A stretch of DNA of 64,000 nt. It comes from Saxidomus purpurata (Eukaryota; Mollusca; Bivalvia; Venerida; Veneridae). The DNA lies in NCBI GenBank assembly GCA_022818135.1, contig JAFMSR010000010.1, positions 36,177,544-36,241,543 on the forward strand, given 5' to 3'. The stretch's first letter is position 1. Each line of letters opens with the position of its first letter. The position numbers and the translations under genes were made by a program. Shown here in pieces: positions 50,055-61,182 of the stretch. The notes below the pieces were generated by a model, which saw nothing but the letters and a program-made list of their open reading frames with translations, ran no database searches and was not told the DNA's origin.

Positions 50055-53000
50055 GTAACACACTACTAAATTTTAACACATGACAAGGTTTTATAAAAAC
50101 GGGACCTGCAGGGTGAAATTTTCAAATTGTTATTTTCTTAAACCTTGATTTTCTGATCAATTGCTGAGCAGTTTATTTTCCAAAATTTAGATAATGCTTA
50201 GCATATAGCCCACTTAGAAGGTTTTATTGAAGGTACTGGTAAGCATTATGCAATGTCTCCAATCTTTCAGTAATTAGGTCTAACTCTGCTCCTGGTAAGT
50301 GATTCTGGGACAAAGGTGGATCATGATCAGCATGAACATCACCGTCTCTGTGGTCTAGTGGTGTGGGTTCAAGCCCTGTCCCTTAATCTTAGAAAGTGGG
50401 CAGTTTCTTACGGAGGATAGGGATATACATGTAGTACTGGTTCGTCCCAGGAATGTTGGTTAGGTAATCTACCAACCTGTACAGTAAGCATGACTGAAAT
50501 ACAATTGGAAAGGGTGTTCAACTCGTACAACAAAATTAACAACAATTTGCATGCAAATCTGTTCTTTATTGATGGCTTATCATCCAATAAATTTTCTTTA
50601 GGCATGCCCTTGCACAAATGATGTACTACAATAATTGATAGATGCACAAGCCAGTTAAAATTTTAGGATTATTTTAACACTTGATCCTTCAAGGCTTCAT
50701 GTAAAAACTTGAAGGCATTCTGTCTCTGAGAGCAAAGGCGTTCATTTAAAAAAAAACTTTTTTCAGAGAGGGCACATACCCCAGTCCCTGGTGAAGGTGG
50801 TAAGAAATATTAACTTTTTATTGGAAACATACAAAATTACATTTACATATTAACAAAATGTTGGATAATAGTCTTGCAGCGATTTATCCAGTTGAGTGTT
50901 TAAGATTGCCGGCTTCTTTCAAAATCACTATACCTTGCACTTATTGAGGGTCATAGGTCAATGCCAATATTGGCTAATTCAATTGGCTACAACTTTCAAA
51001 GAAAGAATATGTTTTACGTGCTATGCAAACAACGTCACTCTGAAAAACGGCTCGAAGCAAAAACTGGCCAGTGCTAGCCTTGGTGACATATTCAATTTCA
51101 CTGTTATTCAGTTAATTTTAAAAGTTTCCAGTTGAACGATTGGTGACATTTTTGTAAGATGATTGGAAGAGTGTGTGAAATGAATTTATGTCATGGATGA
51201 TTTGTTTATTCTGATAACATACAATCAGTAACGGTTTTGAGTCAAGGTCATATTTGCCGAAGGACAGTTGTAGAATACACTGACAATCTTATTAAGTGGT
51301 ATTTTTAAAACAGAAAGTATTAAAAGTTTTAGAACCTTTCCTGATACTTATTGTTTTCAAATTTAATGATTTCCAAGAATATTTACCTAGCATTGCCAAT
51401 GTACATTTATTGGAACTGATGTGTTTTCAATTTCAGCATCACCTGCACCAAATGACATTTTCAAGGTACCAACAACTGCCCCATCTGTCATGCCACAGTC
51501 AATGCCCCAAACATCCCAGCCACAGCAACCACCACCAGGTAACAAACAGTCTATGTGTAACATTTTTAAAGTAGGCAAGCTGTAGATCTATAATAAATTT
51601 CCACCTTGGATATGGAAGAAGGTGATTATTTTGAAAAATATTTCTGTGACGTTTTCTAATTCTTCTGAATAACCAGTATAATTGTATAATTGTGACAAAC
51701 AATTGCACTCACAGGCAGAGATTTATAGACGGGGTTAAGTTTATATCCATATTCTTGGAGAACGGGCCATAAACATTGTCAAAAAAAAAGATTTTTTAGT
51801 TTTGACCAGATTGACAGTGTTATTCCATTATTCTGAAGCAAATTTTCCTGGCTCTGATTCTTATTTGGCAGCAAGGTCACATATGATATATATTATGGAA
51901 ATGTTCAAGGCATAAGACTAAGTACTGAAGATTAATTCAGTCCAGTAATGAAAATATCGGACACGGTCAATGTATGATATTTTTTGGAATGAATCATAGG
52001 TCTACAACATAATGTTTGTGTACTCACAGGTAATATTCCTCAGCCAACAAACCCTCCACCTCAGAAACAGCCTGCGCCTTCAATGGCAAAAATACAACCC
52101 CCACAACCTAACATGATGCCCCAGCCTCATCCACAACAGCCAATCACATCGCAGCAACAGCAAATCAAGGTAAGGCTTTAACCAATCACATTGCAGCAAC
52201 AGTAAATCAAGGTAATTTTTAGCAAATTGCATCACGATCATAGCAAATCAAGGTAAGATTTTACTCAATCACATGGCAGCAGCAGCAAATCAAGGTAAGA
52301 CTTTAGCCAATCACATTGCAGCAACAGCAAATCAAGGGTTAAACTTTAGCCAATCACATCACAATCACAGCAAATGAAGGAAAGATTTCAGCCAATCACA
52401 TTGCAACAACAGTAAATCAGGGTATGACCCTAGCCAATCACATGACATTCAACAGCAAATAAAGGTAAGATTTTAACCAATCACATCACATTCACAGCAA
52501 ATAAAGGTAAGATTATAGCCAATCAGTTCAGAGTAACAGCAAGTTCAGGTAAGACAGTAGCCAGATTGCAGCCCAGCAATAGCAGATCCATGCAAGATTG
52601 TAGGTTGTCACACAAAAGCAGCTGTAACGACATGTGATATACCATTTTGCATCACAACTTCAGCAGGTCAAAGTAAAATTGTAGTATGTCACTTACTAGC
52701 AACAAAAATTCAAGATTTCATTACAGCAATAGTCAACTTAGCAGAAACATTGCTACAGGTCTCATAACAACAACAACTTGTGAGGTAATGTTGTACATCT
52801 GATGACAGCATGGCATTATTCCAAAGTTAGTTGCTTTCCAGTTAACAACGAATTTATCATGTAGCCACAGCTGATGGCTGTTAAACATTACATGAAGTTA
52901 ACAATACGATAGAGAAATTATACATTGAAGCTAAACCCGATTTGTCCCTTCAGTCTAGAAAAGCTGTAATTCTTATTTAGATAAAGTGAATGTTGCTCTT

Positions 53001-56000
53001 CTGGCTAAAATTGACTAAAATACATCAAAAGTCATCACTTATATTCAGGACCAAACACAAAGGATGTTTGCTACGCAGATGAACAAGCCCCAACCTGGGA
53101 CTATGCCAGGAACAAGCATGGCCCAGGCCCAGATGCCCTACAGTAATGCAATGGGACGTCAACAAAATCCTACACCACAGGGTATTAATTCAACAGCTAA
53201 TCAGGTGAGAGGAACACTTTTTCAAGCTTTTCAATGTACACTGACACTGGTTCCCTGCACCACTCACCAGTGTTGCCAAATGCCATAAAAAATAAATTTG
53301 GCAACAGTTTTGCTGTTTTAGGACAAAAATACCTCAAGACCCATTTTCAGGATTTTTTACTCCGATTTTGACAATTTTGGCCAAAATTGGCGCAAGTTAT
53401 GAAAAAACCAGGAGGAATTCTGATGAATTTACTGATATTATGTTCTGCTCACGTTTTTTTAGTTTTTGACCCTTTACCCAACTAAAATTCTAATATTTAC
53501 TTGTCAGTCTTTCAATTTGGACTGTACCATTAATTGTTCACAGTATTGGTCATTGAATAATTCATAGACTAAAAAGCTGGCAATGGTGATCTTTAATTAA
53601 AGACTTTATGTCAGTTGTCTCCCTTTATCACTTTCTGAAAGTAAGTATGTCCATTCATTTGGATTACTCTGTTTTTATTGCTATTTTGTTTGTTCTATAT
53701 AGTAGAAAGCTAGCGGAAATATTTGCAACCATGATTATCAGATTGAATAATGAATTTGGCAGCATGTTGTATTCATACACTTTAGTGACTGTCCTATAAG
53801 TTTAATGAATTGACCTGACGCGAACTCGACTATCGCTCCACCCACCAGTCACGTGTCGTCTTCAAAGCAGTAAGAAATTTCACACATAGTAACTGGGATA
53901 CCTGTCTAAGAAACAATGATAAAGTCAAAGGATTCCAACTGATAGGTCCTACTTACAATTTTGTTATCTTGGACTTTATTCAATAAGGGAGATAATTTGT
54001 AACTCACTATAGCCTCCCTTTAGACTGTGTTGATGTGCAGGCTGATCATGATCTGCACTAGTTTCAAAGCTGCCAGTATGGTAAAAATTAAATGTTAGTC
54101 AGCTTTGATTCAGGATGGTCTAGTATTTGTTTTATGTCTGACCCAGTGTAACTATAATAACCCCTTGCAGGATAACTTTGGAATGAATATTAGCCAGGCA
54201 CGAATGCCGAATGCAAATATGGGAACTCTCGGTGGACCACTTATGTCTCAGGACCCTGGTATTATGGCCATGGCAGGGGGAAATCAACAGATGACTACCA
54301 ACATGCAGACAAAGCCAGGAATGATGGGAACATTAGTTCAGAGTGCTGGTAGTGTTCCACATACAATGGTGTCAAATGTAATGGCGCCAAGCACAGGTAA
54401 AATGGAATAGAAATCAGATTTTATAGTTATTTTACTGTGCAAAAGTAAAATACAGGCTCTCTTCATGTCATTTGTAATGTGCTTACTACCTGAAAAACTC
54501 TGGTAGAAAAGACATCCTTTTTGACTTCAGACTAGGTAATAACTTCCAATGAAAGCACAATGTACGCTTATTTCTCATATTTTTATATGTTTAATGGAAA
54601 CATTATATTTTCATGTATATTCTTAGCCTTGTTTGAAAATAAGTTTCGTACTGGTTTAAATTTAATTCACTGTATGCTTACATTTGAATTTATTATGGAA
54701 ATATTACATCAATCAGATATTTTCAATATACTCATAGCAATGTTTTATGCAGGATATCCCTGCAATCAAAAATTAAGAAATTTTTTCCAGGATAGAAAAA
54801 TCTAAAACCTCTCTATATAGGAAACCCAGGAAAATGTGCCTGAAAATTGTGAACATGTTTTATTTACTTTATATAATAGTGGCAGGTAATGTTCAACCGC
54901 AACAAAATTTGATGGTTGGGGGAAACCCTATGGTTGGAAATGTAGGTGCACCTGGGCAGCAAGCTATTCCTGGACCAGATCAGCAAGGTGCTAACCCACT
55001 ACAGAACAGGAACATTATTTGGAAAGGTAGACATAACTTTCAAACCCAGATATCATTTCTTGCATTTTAAGTTCGTGATTTTGCCGTTGGTATAATTACG
55101 CTAAATTATATATAGCTCCAAATAACCCTTCGATAACAAAACCGTGAACCTTTCTAGCTTCAGCTAAATAACATCATGCGAATTTTGTACTGTAATTATG
55201 TGCAGGAATTGATGAAAATCCTCTCAATTCCATGCTTTATTGCTGTTAAAATTTTTGTACTCCTGCCTGGTGTAAATTTTGAACTGGGAAAAAAAATGAA
55301 ACTCTGGTAGTACCATAGCATTATAAACTTTTACCTTTTGTTGTACTTAACCCAGTCTAGAATTGCTAATTTTCTAAAATGGACATGTCCGTCTTTTAAT
55401 TTGGACAGTTCCATTAATTGTTCAAGGAGGGCTAATTGAAAATTCATGAATGGAATAGTCCAAGATTAAAATGCTGGTAATTATTGTGCAGGCTGGTCAT
55501 GATCTGCACTTGTTGCAGAATTATTACTCACTGGATTATTACTGTAACTTTCAGGACAATTAGAATGGCAAGATAAGAAAACTGTGATGCAGGGACCAAG
55601 CACGAGGATCACGCGCAGTCTTGGATGTATGGTTTCCATCGCCAGAACAGACCAAGACATGTATATTTCATTGATTTATTTGAGTTTTGCTTTTAATTAT
55701 GAAGTTTTAGGAGAGCTTATTAAAAGTGTCTGTTCTGTTTTATTTACTCAAGATTGTAAAATTTCTCTTTGTCACTAATGTTTCATGAATAAGCTAATTA
55801 ATGACCAAAAATGTTACAAATACAAATACATACACTTGTTGATAGTGATGTATTTGATAATTTGCTATATACCACCAGTTGTGACAGAGTTACTGACCCT
55901 TAAAACCAAGGGAAATTCTTGAAATTTTATGTTACTGCTCTTTAACACAATAAAGTTGTTTTACAATGTTGTTTACTTTTGTCCATTGCTTTAAAAGATC

Positions 56001-57433
56001 AAATTCTGAGTGCAAGAGAGCATCTTGTGATGTATAGAAAATATTCATTACATGATCGTTAAATACTATTTGTTAGAGGTTCTCTTCAGAGAACTAGGAA
56101 AAAAAAAATCTGTGTTTAGGGCAACGGTCTTGGTATTTTTCTTTAAATCGAAAAAAAATTTATAGGCTGGAAAAAAAACCTGTGTTTAGGGCAACGGCCC
56201 CAATAATGGTGGGTAGGGTAGGGTAGGGACAGATTAAATTTTTTTTAAAACTCTTAAGACCGGGGGAATTTGCCAGGAAGGGTTGGGTTGCCCGAAACAC
56301 AGATTTTTTTTTTCCTTATTACAGCAGTTGTTTTTCAAGAATTTATTTTACCGAGGAAACATTTAATCCGTTTCAGCAATACTTCAAGTTGGCCAAGTAC
56401 TTTGATCATGCAGCTAATGCCACAGACGTTATTAAACTCATCGCAGTTACATCCCCTGTTTAAGAACAGTCGACAGGTGGCATTCCATTTCCACAACACA
56501 AATCTAGATGATCTGAGAAACTTGTATAAAGTCATGGGCAGTGGATTTGTAAGTGGATTTTAGATTTTCATGAAGCATCGTGTGTTCTATTTTTATGTGA
56601 AATATTTAATTCAGTGGACTCTGCTTATCTCAAACTGTATCTCAAACTGTGTTTTGTCAAATTCCTGTTTATGTCAAGCTCTGTTAAGTCAAATTCATGT
56701 TTATCTCAAACTGTTAGGTAAAATTTCTGTTTATTTCAAACTGTGTTATGTCAAATCACTGTTTATCTCAAACTGTGTTATGTCAAATTTCTGTTTATTT
56801 CAAACTGTGTTGAGTCAAATTTCTGTTTTTCTCAAACTGTGTTAAGTCAAATTCCTGTTTATCTCAACCTCTTTTAAGTCAATTTTCTGCTTATCTCAAA
56901 GACATTTGCTTTCTTGGGACATATTTTCAAATAAATTTAGACTGGTTCATTGAATTACTGAAGATTTTTAACTGATTTTTTACTGAAATTTTGTGTCACA
57001 GTTGTAAAACAGTTGTTTAAACTATGCAACAGAAATTTTTTGTAACATCACTCTAATGTTGAGAATGATAGGAAGGTGTGTCACAGGAATATGTGCTTCA
57101 ACAATCGGAATCACATGCATTCATGCAAGGTCATTTTAAATAAGATTTCATATTTCAGCCATCTTTGAAACCAAGTATAGCATGCGGCATTGGTACATGT
57201 CTAATGTATAACATTATGTGTATGATTTGTACATTTTCTACATTTGTCTAACATGTATTACATATACATTACAGGCTGGATGTGTTCATTTTCCGCCGAG
57301 TACAGCATGTGATATACGTGTCTTGCTGTTACTGTTCAGCAACAAGAGAAAGTCATTTGTGGGTTTGATACCCAACGATCAGAGCGGTGTGGTGAATGGA
57401 ATACGCCAAGTTATAACGCAGCACAAACAAAGG
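39338..57433 (+). CDS. MED25: Mediator complex subunit 25, 16 exons seen, 3' end missing
   Basis: Exons: 39338-39450, 43827-43872, 44702-44826, 47377-47478, 48396-48516, 49343-49408, 49967-50054, 50767-50799, 51437-51538, 52030-52169, 53049-53204, 54171-54396, 54880-55026, 55555-55660, 56377-56548, 57275-57433. All introns are GT-AG and the frame holds through 634 codons. The N-terminal VWA domain ([37 protein letters not shown]) anchors MED25 to Mediator. A Q/M/P-rich linker follows, then the ACID domain ([35 protein letters not shown]), which binds transcriptional activators. The nuclear product links activators to RNA polymerase II. The Q/P-rich C-terminus of known MED25 is not found before the window ends. 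Every large intron carries mobile elements. Confidence 0.97.
39479..39600 (+). mobile_element. Degenerate tRNA-like SINE head in MED25 intron 1
   Basis: GTGGTCGAGAGGTTAACACA and TTGATAGTCCC recall A and B boxes. It begins 28 bases after exon 1. Too diverged to be sure. Confidence 0.4.
40090..40400 (+). mobile_element. SINE-like repeat sharing its tail with 2880-3190
   Basis: CATCTGTCTCTTCAACCTG and GGCAGTTTCACCTGATGAAA match the end of the element in the FAM234-like gene. A G-rich run GGGGGGGAGGGGGTGGGG interrupts the tail. Confidence 0.5.
40415..43508. mobile_element. 3.1-kb TIR element (PIF/Harbinger-like guess) filling MED25 intron 1
   Basis: The two ends are a perfect inverted repeat of 40 bases, starting GGCCATCCTTAAAAAATTG and running to ACGCGACC. 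TTA flanks both sides, consistent with a 3-bp target duplication. Just inside, both ends have long T or A runs. No transposase is visible. A second CAGGGG-ended element (40639-42008, ending in a C-run) seems nested inside, which would explain the 3.1-kb size. Confidence 0.72.
40639..42008. mobile_element. Possible nested hAT-like element
   Basis: CAGGGGTGTGGAAATCC on the left faces GGACTAGGAATTCC, a C-run (41983-42000) and CCCCCCTG on the right. GACAAG/CTTGTC words are inverted inside both ends. No target duplication was found, so the ends may be wrong. Confidence 0.4.
44513..44562. repeat. Short palindrome in MED25 intron 2
   Basis: ATTATTCAAGAATT is mirrored by AATTCTTGAATAAT with a ~20-base loop. 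It lies in a degenerate copy of the MITE family seen at 23948-24155. Confidence 0.6.
45040..46100. mobile_element. CAGGG-ended 1.06-kb MITE, copy 1 (MED25 intron 3)
   Basis: The ends CAGGGCGTTCGGTAG and CTACCGGACGCCCTG form a 15-bp inverted repeat with one mismatch. TTAAAAT flanks both sides. The interior has CCCGGGTTTTGACCCG near the left and repeated TTGACCCTTGAAAAT-like words near the right. A near-identical copy lies at 59279-60302. A small frame of ~71 codons (45137-45352) is kept in both copies. Confidence 0.85.
46287..47247. mobile_element. Foldback element with ~250-bp arms and 8-bp target duplication
   Basis: The left arm (46287 to ~46540) and right arm (~46993 to 47247) are nearly perfect inverted copies, starting CACAGGTGAGTGTATCG. 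ATTGAAAT flanks both sides (46279-46286 and 47248-47255). The ~450-bp centre is A/T-rich. It lies in MED25 intron 3, about 130 bp before exon 4. An 8-bp duplication points to hAT-type mobilisation. Confidence 0.88.
47840..48244. mobile_element. ~405-bp hAT-like MITE in MED25 intron 4
   Basis: The left end CAGTCAGGGGTGTAACTTG is mirrored by CAAATTACACCCCTGACTG with few mismatches over ~30 bases. It ends ~150 bp before exon 5. No clear target duplication. Confidence 0.75.
50340..50465 (+). mobile_element. SINE fragment in MED25 intron 7
   Basis: CTCTGTGGTCTAGTGGTGTG followed by GGTTCAAGCCC gives tRNA-like A and B boxes; the 3' part TACTGGTTCGTCCCAGGAA is shared in type with other SINE tails here. 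Confidence 0.5.
50767..54396 (+). CDS. MED25: MED25 Q/M/P-rich linker, exons 8-12
   Basis: Exon 8 (33 nt) is small and assigned by phase. Exons 9-12 encode low-complexity sequence such as [33 protein letters not shown] and [15 protein letters not shown], disordered as in other MED25 proteins. Exon 10 ends at 52169 in a sequence that is repeated tandemly in the following intron. Confidence 0.85.
52140..52560 (+). repeat. 42-bp minisatellite derived from the MED25 exon 10/intron 10 junction
   Basis: The last 30 bases of exon 10 plus the first 12 of the intron are repeated about ten times. Splice-like GTxxGx words start at 52170 (real donor), 52212, 52253, 52295, 52338, 52380, 52422, 52465, 52507 and 52549, spaced 41-43 bases. 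GTAAGA is kept at 52253, 52295, 52465, 52507 and 52549. Extending past the real donor meets TAA at 52179-52181. Confidence 0.9.
53520..55520 (+). repeat. Fragments of one dispersed repeat in MED25 introns 11 and 13
   Basis: GGACTGTACCATTAATTGTT (~53519) and GGACAGTTCCATTAATTGTT (~55404) match, and GTGCAGGCTGATCATGATCT (~54036) matches GTGCAGGCTGGTCATGATCT (~55491). These look like pieces of one dispersed family. The span given covers coding exons that are not part of it. Confidence 0.45.
54880..57433 (+). CDS. MED25: MED25 ACID (activator-interacting) domain, exons 13-16
   Basis: The domain begins at [12 protein letters not shown] across exons 13-14, continues with [15 protein letters not shown] (exon 14), [15 protein letters not shown] and LYKVMGSGF (exon 15), and [20 protein letters not shown] to [12 protein letters not shown] (exon 16). 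The strands and the final helix of the seven-stranded barrel are all present. Exon 16 ends in phase 0 at GTAAGT. Confidence 0.96.
56109..56303. mobile_element. ~195-bp TIR element just before MED25 exon 15
   Basis: TCTGTGTTTAGGGCAAC (56109-56125) is mirrored by GTTGCCCGAAACACAGA (56287-56303). An internal direct copy of CTGTGTTTAGGGCAACGG is at ~56181. GGGTAGGGTAGGGTAGGG lies inside. It ends 73 bases before exon 15. Confidence 0.7.
56622..56900. repeat. 32-bp minisatellite in MED25 intron 15, about eight copies
   Basis: The unit is close to CTGTTTATCTCAAACTGTG plus TTATGTCAAATTT. It is fairly degenerate and begins ~75 bases after exon 15. Confidence 0.85.
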
Positions 57434-57689
57434 GTAAGTGAATGCTTAACAGCTCATACTTATTCCCGAAAAAAATTGTAGGTTGAAATTATTGGCAGAG
57501 GACACATTTTGTCAAGGATCAGTCTGTAAAACAAGTTTCTGTAAAATGACTTACTGGATTTTATTGAGATTTGTACTTTTCCAGTTATGAATAGTATTTT
57601 CATGTTCAAGAAATTGATGAATTCTGGCACTTCTGTTATTTAAATTGAAAAAAACTTGAATGTGATTATCCTTTAAAACTACAGCACTA

Positions 57690-57864
57690 CTTAGCTTTAC
57701 CTCTTAAACTACTGCACTTAACCTCTAAAACTACTGTACTTAACCTCTAAAACTACTGTACTTAACCTCTAAAACTACTGTACTTTTCCTCTAAACCTAT
57801 GGACTTTTCCTCTAAACCTATGGACTTTTCCTCTAAAACTACTGTACTTAACCTCTAAAACTAC
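57690..57864. repeat. 22-bp minisatellite, left part
   Basis: The unit CCTCTAAAACTACTGTACTTAA is 22 bases (given here as CCTCTAAAACTA + CTGTACTTAA). It continues at 59073-59200 after a 1.2-kb insertion, with degenerate units until ~59278. Confidence 0.85.
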
Positions 57865-59072
57865 CAGGGCTCACACTGGCGAAAAAATATTTGTAGCCAT
57901 CACTTTAGCCAAATGGAAAAAATTGTAGCCAAATTTATAGCATTGTAGCCAATTTTTTAGCAATGTAGCCAACCATGTAGCCATCCACAACAAACATAAA
58001 GGAACAACAAGAAATGGTATATTCACATTTTATTCAAAGGACATACACAGTTAACCACATATAAACTGAACATAGAAACAATTCTGACATACAATTAATG
58101 TAAGAAACAGCACTGCATTTTATGAATAGCACATTTCACAACGGCAGTCTCTACAGCTTTCCACTGTTTGGAGGCATCAAGGGCTTCTTTGTGATCTGTA
58201 AAAATAAAAGTGTTATAAATACATGTTAAATGAAAGAACCTAAATGATAGCGATCAAGTAAAAGTTTAATAAATGAATATTTTCTGCTATTTTAATAACC
58301 AAACTATAATTTTTAATTTGCCTATTTTTCATAATTAATATCCTTGCACCATACTTAAAACATCTATTAAATTATTCAATAATTACCTTTTCCTTCGCCA
58401 TGCTTTACAACATTATCACGTTTCAAAGTTCCACAGCCTGTTGGAAAGCTGTTCTTTTTTTTACATTTTATACAAAGTGTACAGTACATGAACTGCTTAG
58501 AATGTTCATATTTCAGCCATGGAAAGTCAATGAGCCATTTATCTTTGAATGCACGGTCGCCGTCAGTTTTTTGCTTTTTAGATACGGGCAAACAGCCCAA
58601 AACCATCTTCAAGAGGCCTTTTTGCACCTTTACTAATTAGACATTTTGGTTTTGTGATTATTCAATCTTTCCGTGACATTTTATAAATATTGACCAAGAT
58701 TATCGGATATTAATTAATGTTAGATCGACAGCTTTGGTAATTACACAAAATCACACTTACCAAACTACTTTATTCGCTTGTTGTTTGCAGCTAGTGTATT
58801 AATCACTCGTGTCAGTTTTTCACACTTTACACATTGTCAACTTGACCTAAATTACGATTATCAGACTGGGTATTGGTTTTTCGCTTGAAGTATAGAGCGT
58901 TTCCGGTTAAAGTTTGTAAACCAGTCTGAGGTTAAAAACTAGAACATTTTTCGTCACATTCGGTATGCGAAAAAAGCTTTCGCCAACGACTTTCGCCAAT
59001 TAGAAAAAGTTTTAGCCATTTTTTATTTTCTTTCGCATTTGGCTACAATGGCGAACGGCAGCGTGAGCCCTG
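57865..59072. mobile_element. 1.2-kb CAGGG-ended TIR element inside the 22-bp minisatellite
   Basis: The ends CAGGGCTCACACTGGCG and CGGCAGCGTGAGCCCTG are inverted repeats. The target ACTAC appears on both sides, but because the site is a tandem repeat the true duplication length is uncertain. TAGCCAA words recur inside the left end and AGCCATT near the right. It carries the small two-exon gene described at 58095-58627, on the minus strand. Confidence 0.8.
58095..58627 (-). CDS. Small TTF-type zinc-finger protein (113 aa) encoded in the TIR element
   Basis: Two exons, 58627-58387 and 58195-58095, join in frame with a GTAATT donor and a TTTACAG-like acceptor. The product has FPWLKYEHSKQFMYCTLC, then KRDNVVKHGEGKDHKEAL after splicing. 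CxxC followed by HxxxxxH and the FPWL/NxFxxG context are those of the TTF zinc finger at the N-terminus of hAT-type transposases and of ZNF862-like host genes. No dimerisation or DDE domain follows; the stop TAA comes about 33 residues after the junction. It may be a truncated transposase that the element keeps, or a recent decay product whose frame has survived by chance. Confidence 0.65.
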
Positions 59073-59278
59073 ACTACTGTACTTTTCCTCTAAACCTATG
59101 GACTTTTCCTCTAAAACTACTGTACTTAACCTCTAAAACTACTGCACTTTACCTCTAAAACTGATACACTTTACCTCTAAAACTACCACATTTTACTTCT
59201 AAAACTACAGTATATAATATTACCTCTATAACTACACCATTATTCCTCTAATACAACACGACTTTTCCTGTAATACTG

Positions 59279-60302
59279 CAGGGCATTCGGTAGACCCGAG
59301 CTCCCGGGTTTTGACCCGTGAAAATTTCGAAATACCCGTATTTGACCCGCGATAAAAACGCCCGACGAGTCATATTTGACCCGTAGGAATTTTCATTCAT
59401 GCGTCGATTCTTTAGCGTGCGTGTCAATCAACTTGTTAATTCCAAACACTCTGGCCGTTGCAACCGTTGACGCGTCAGAAAGTGAGAACGGAGGCGGAGC
59501 TTGTATTTTAATCTACTCGCTTTCAATCAATCAGCGACGATCACGCACGTGCACATTGTCTCGGCTTGATAATGACGTAAGCAATCGATGATTGGATTTA
59601 ATTGACAAGCAATAAACACATGTTCGGCATCTATTATGTGTATAAGGTGTTGTAAACACGCGGCATATGAATGATGCAATCAAAAGAGTTGGCGCATCAT
59701 TAAGTAGATGATGGTGACACTCGAATTAGATAATTAGTGGATGTTTTTTCGGCGGCCTAGACGACAACAAATGTTAAATTCGGCGCAAGTTTAAGTTATT
59801 CGTAAGAGCGCATTTATATTGACTTCCAGGTTGAAAGTTTAATTAACGTTATTTTCACTTCCAAGAGCCTTTCTTTTCCATCATGCTTAAAAAACTTGAT
59901 ATGGAAAGATAATCAAAATAATGAGCCTTATAAATTCGTGTCAAATAACCTTCAATATTTGTTAATTACAATAAAATCGCGGGGATAAAAGACGAAAATC
60001 GCGGACATGCGAGATCGCGAAAATATGTGACAAACGGGAAACAACGTACATTTTAGCCTGGGAAAGGGATCAGCAACTAGATCTATCTTGTTTAAGAATT
60101 TTTGGAAAATATAACTACAGCTTCAGAACACAAACTGAAAAATATGATGTGCTAGCGCTAGAGTACAAGGCTGGAAACCCTATGATCCATGGTTCGACCC
60201 TTAAAAATCTCACCTTGACTCTTGAAAATTTGATTTTGACCCTTGAAAATTTAGGCTGAAGAGTCAATGACCCTTGAGTTTCAAGGCCTACCGGACGCCC
60301 TG
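59279..60302. mobile_element. CAGGG-ended 1.02-kb MITE, copy 2
   Basis: The ends CAGGGCATTCGGTAG and CTACCGGACGCCCTG match copy 1 at 45040-46100, and the interiors are collinear with few differences and small indels. TAATACT occurs within one base of each end, which suggests a 7- to 8-bp target duplication. It abuts the degenerate right end of the 22-bp minisatellite. Confidence 0.85.
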
Positions 60303-61182
60303 ATAATACTAAAATAACTTGATATGAATCATTTCTCAGAAATCTAGTTGTTCATAATGATCATTGTTTCTTAAAATCAAAGCACAAGGTAAAAAAAATT
60401 ATTCTCATTTATAGTGTTAAGAAATTGCTTTAGAAGGCTTGCATTGGCATTTAATGCTACTCTAAGGCCATTTGTAGACAAGATTGGGTGTCCACAAATT
60501 ATTAATTAACACGATGCCAGGTCCCAATCAAATTATTTCAATACCAATCAAAATTGGACTTTAAATTTATCTATGACAAAGAAACGCACATGGAAAAGGT
60601 TTGAATGGATTCTTTTGTTATGAACTCTCAAACATCTACAAAGGGGCGAGGTTATCTCATCATTAAAGAGTCGTGTTAATTTCTGAAAGTCTTGAGGGAT
60701 TACCAAAGTGGAATACATTCGTACTATTTATAAATACCAGTCCCATTCTGTTTGGTTATATGAGTTAAAGCCCTTTTTGTTCCATTGTGGTATTGAGATC
60801 TGTATTAGCTAGTGTTATAATAGACCGCATTAGTTCATTTTATGCGTATCATCAGTATGAATGAGTGTAATGCGAAATTATGTAAACATGCCTCAGGAAA
60901 TGTGTTGCAATGACAAACTACAGTATGGTGGCTTATTTGTGCCATCTTGTGTTGGTATGATTGGCAGGGTACTTGTCAGAATGGCAAATTTGTGACAATT
61001 TGTTCTGTTGGTGTCCCCACTCAATTCAAAATGACAAAATGTCTAATATTGAAAAGAATACTGATTCATTCATAGATAGGAGAGTCATCATGCTAGCCAA
61101 CAAAGTCAAGAAAAGATATAGACAGTATTGATGAATATAAGAAATACGATGTGTAAGTTCATGGCTTAATTCAAGCAACAGA

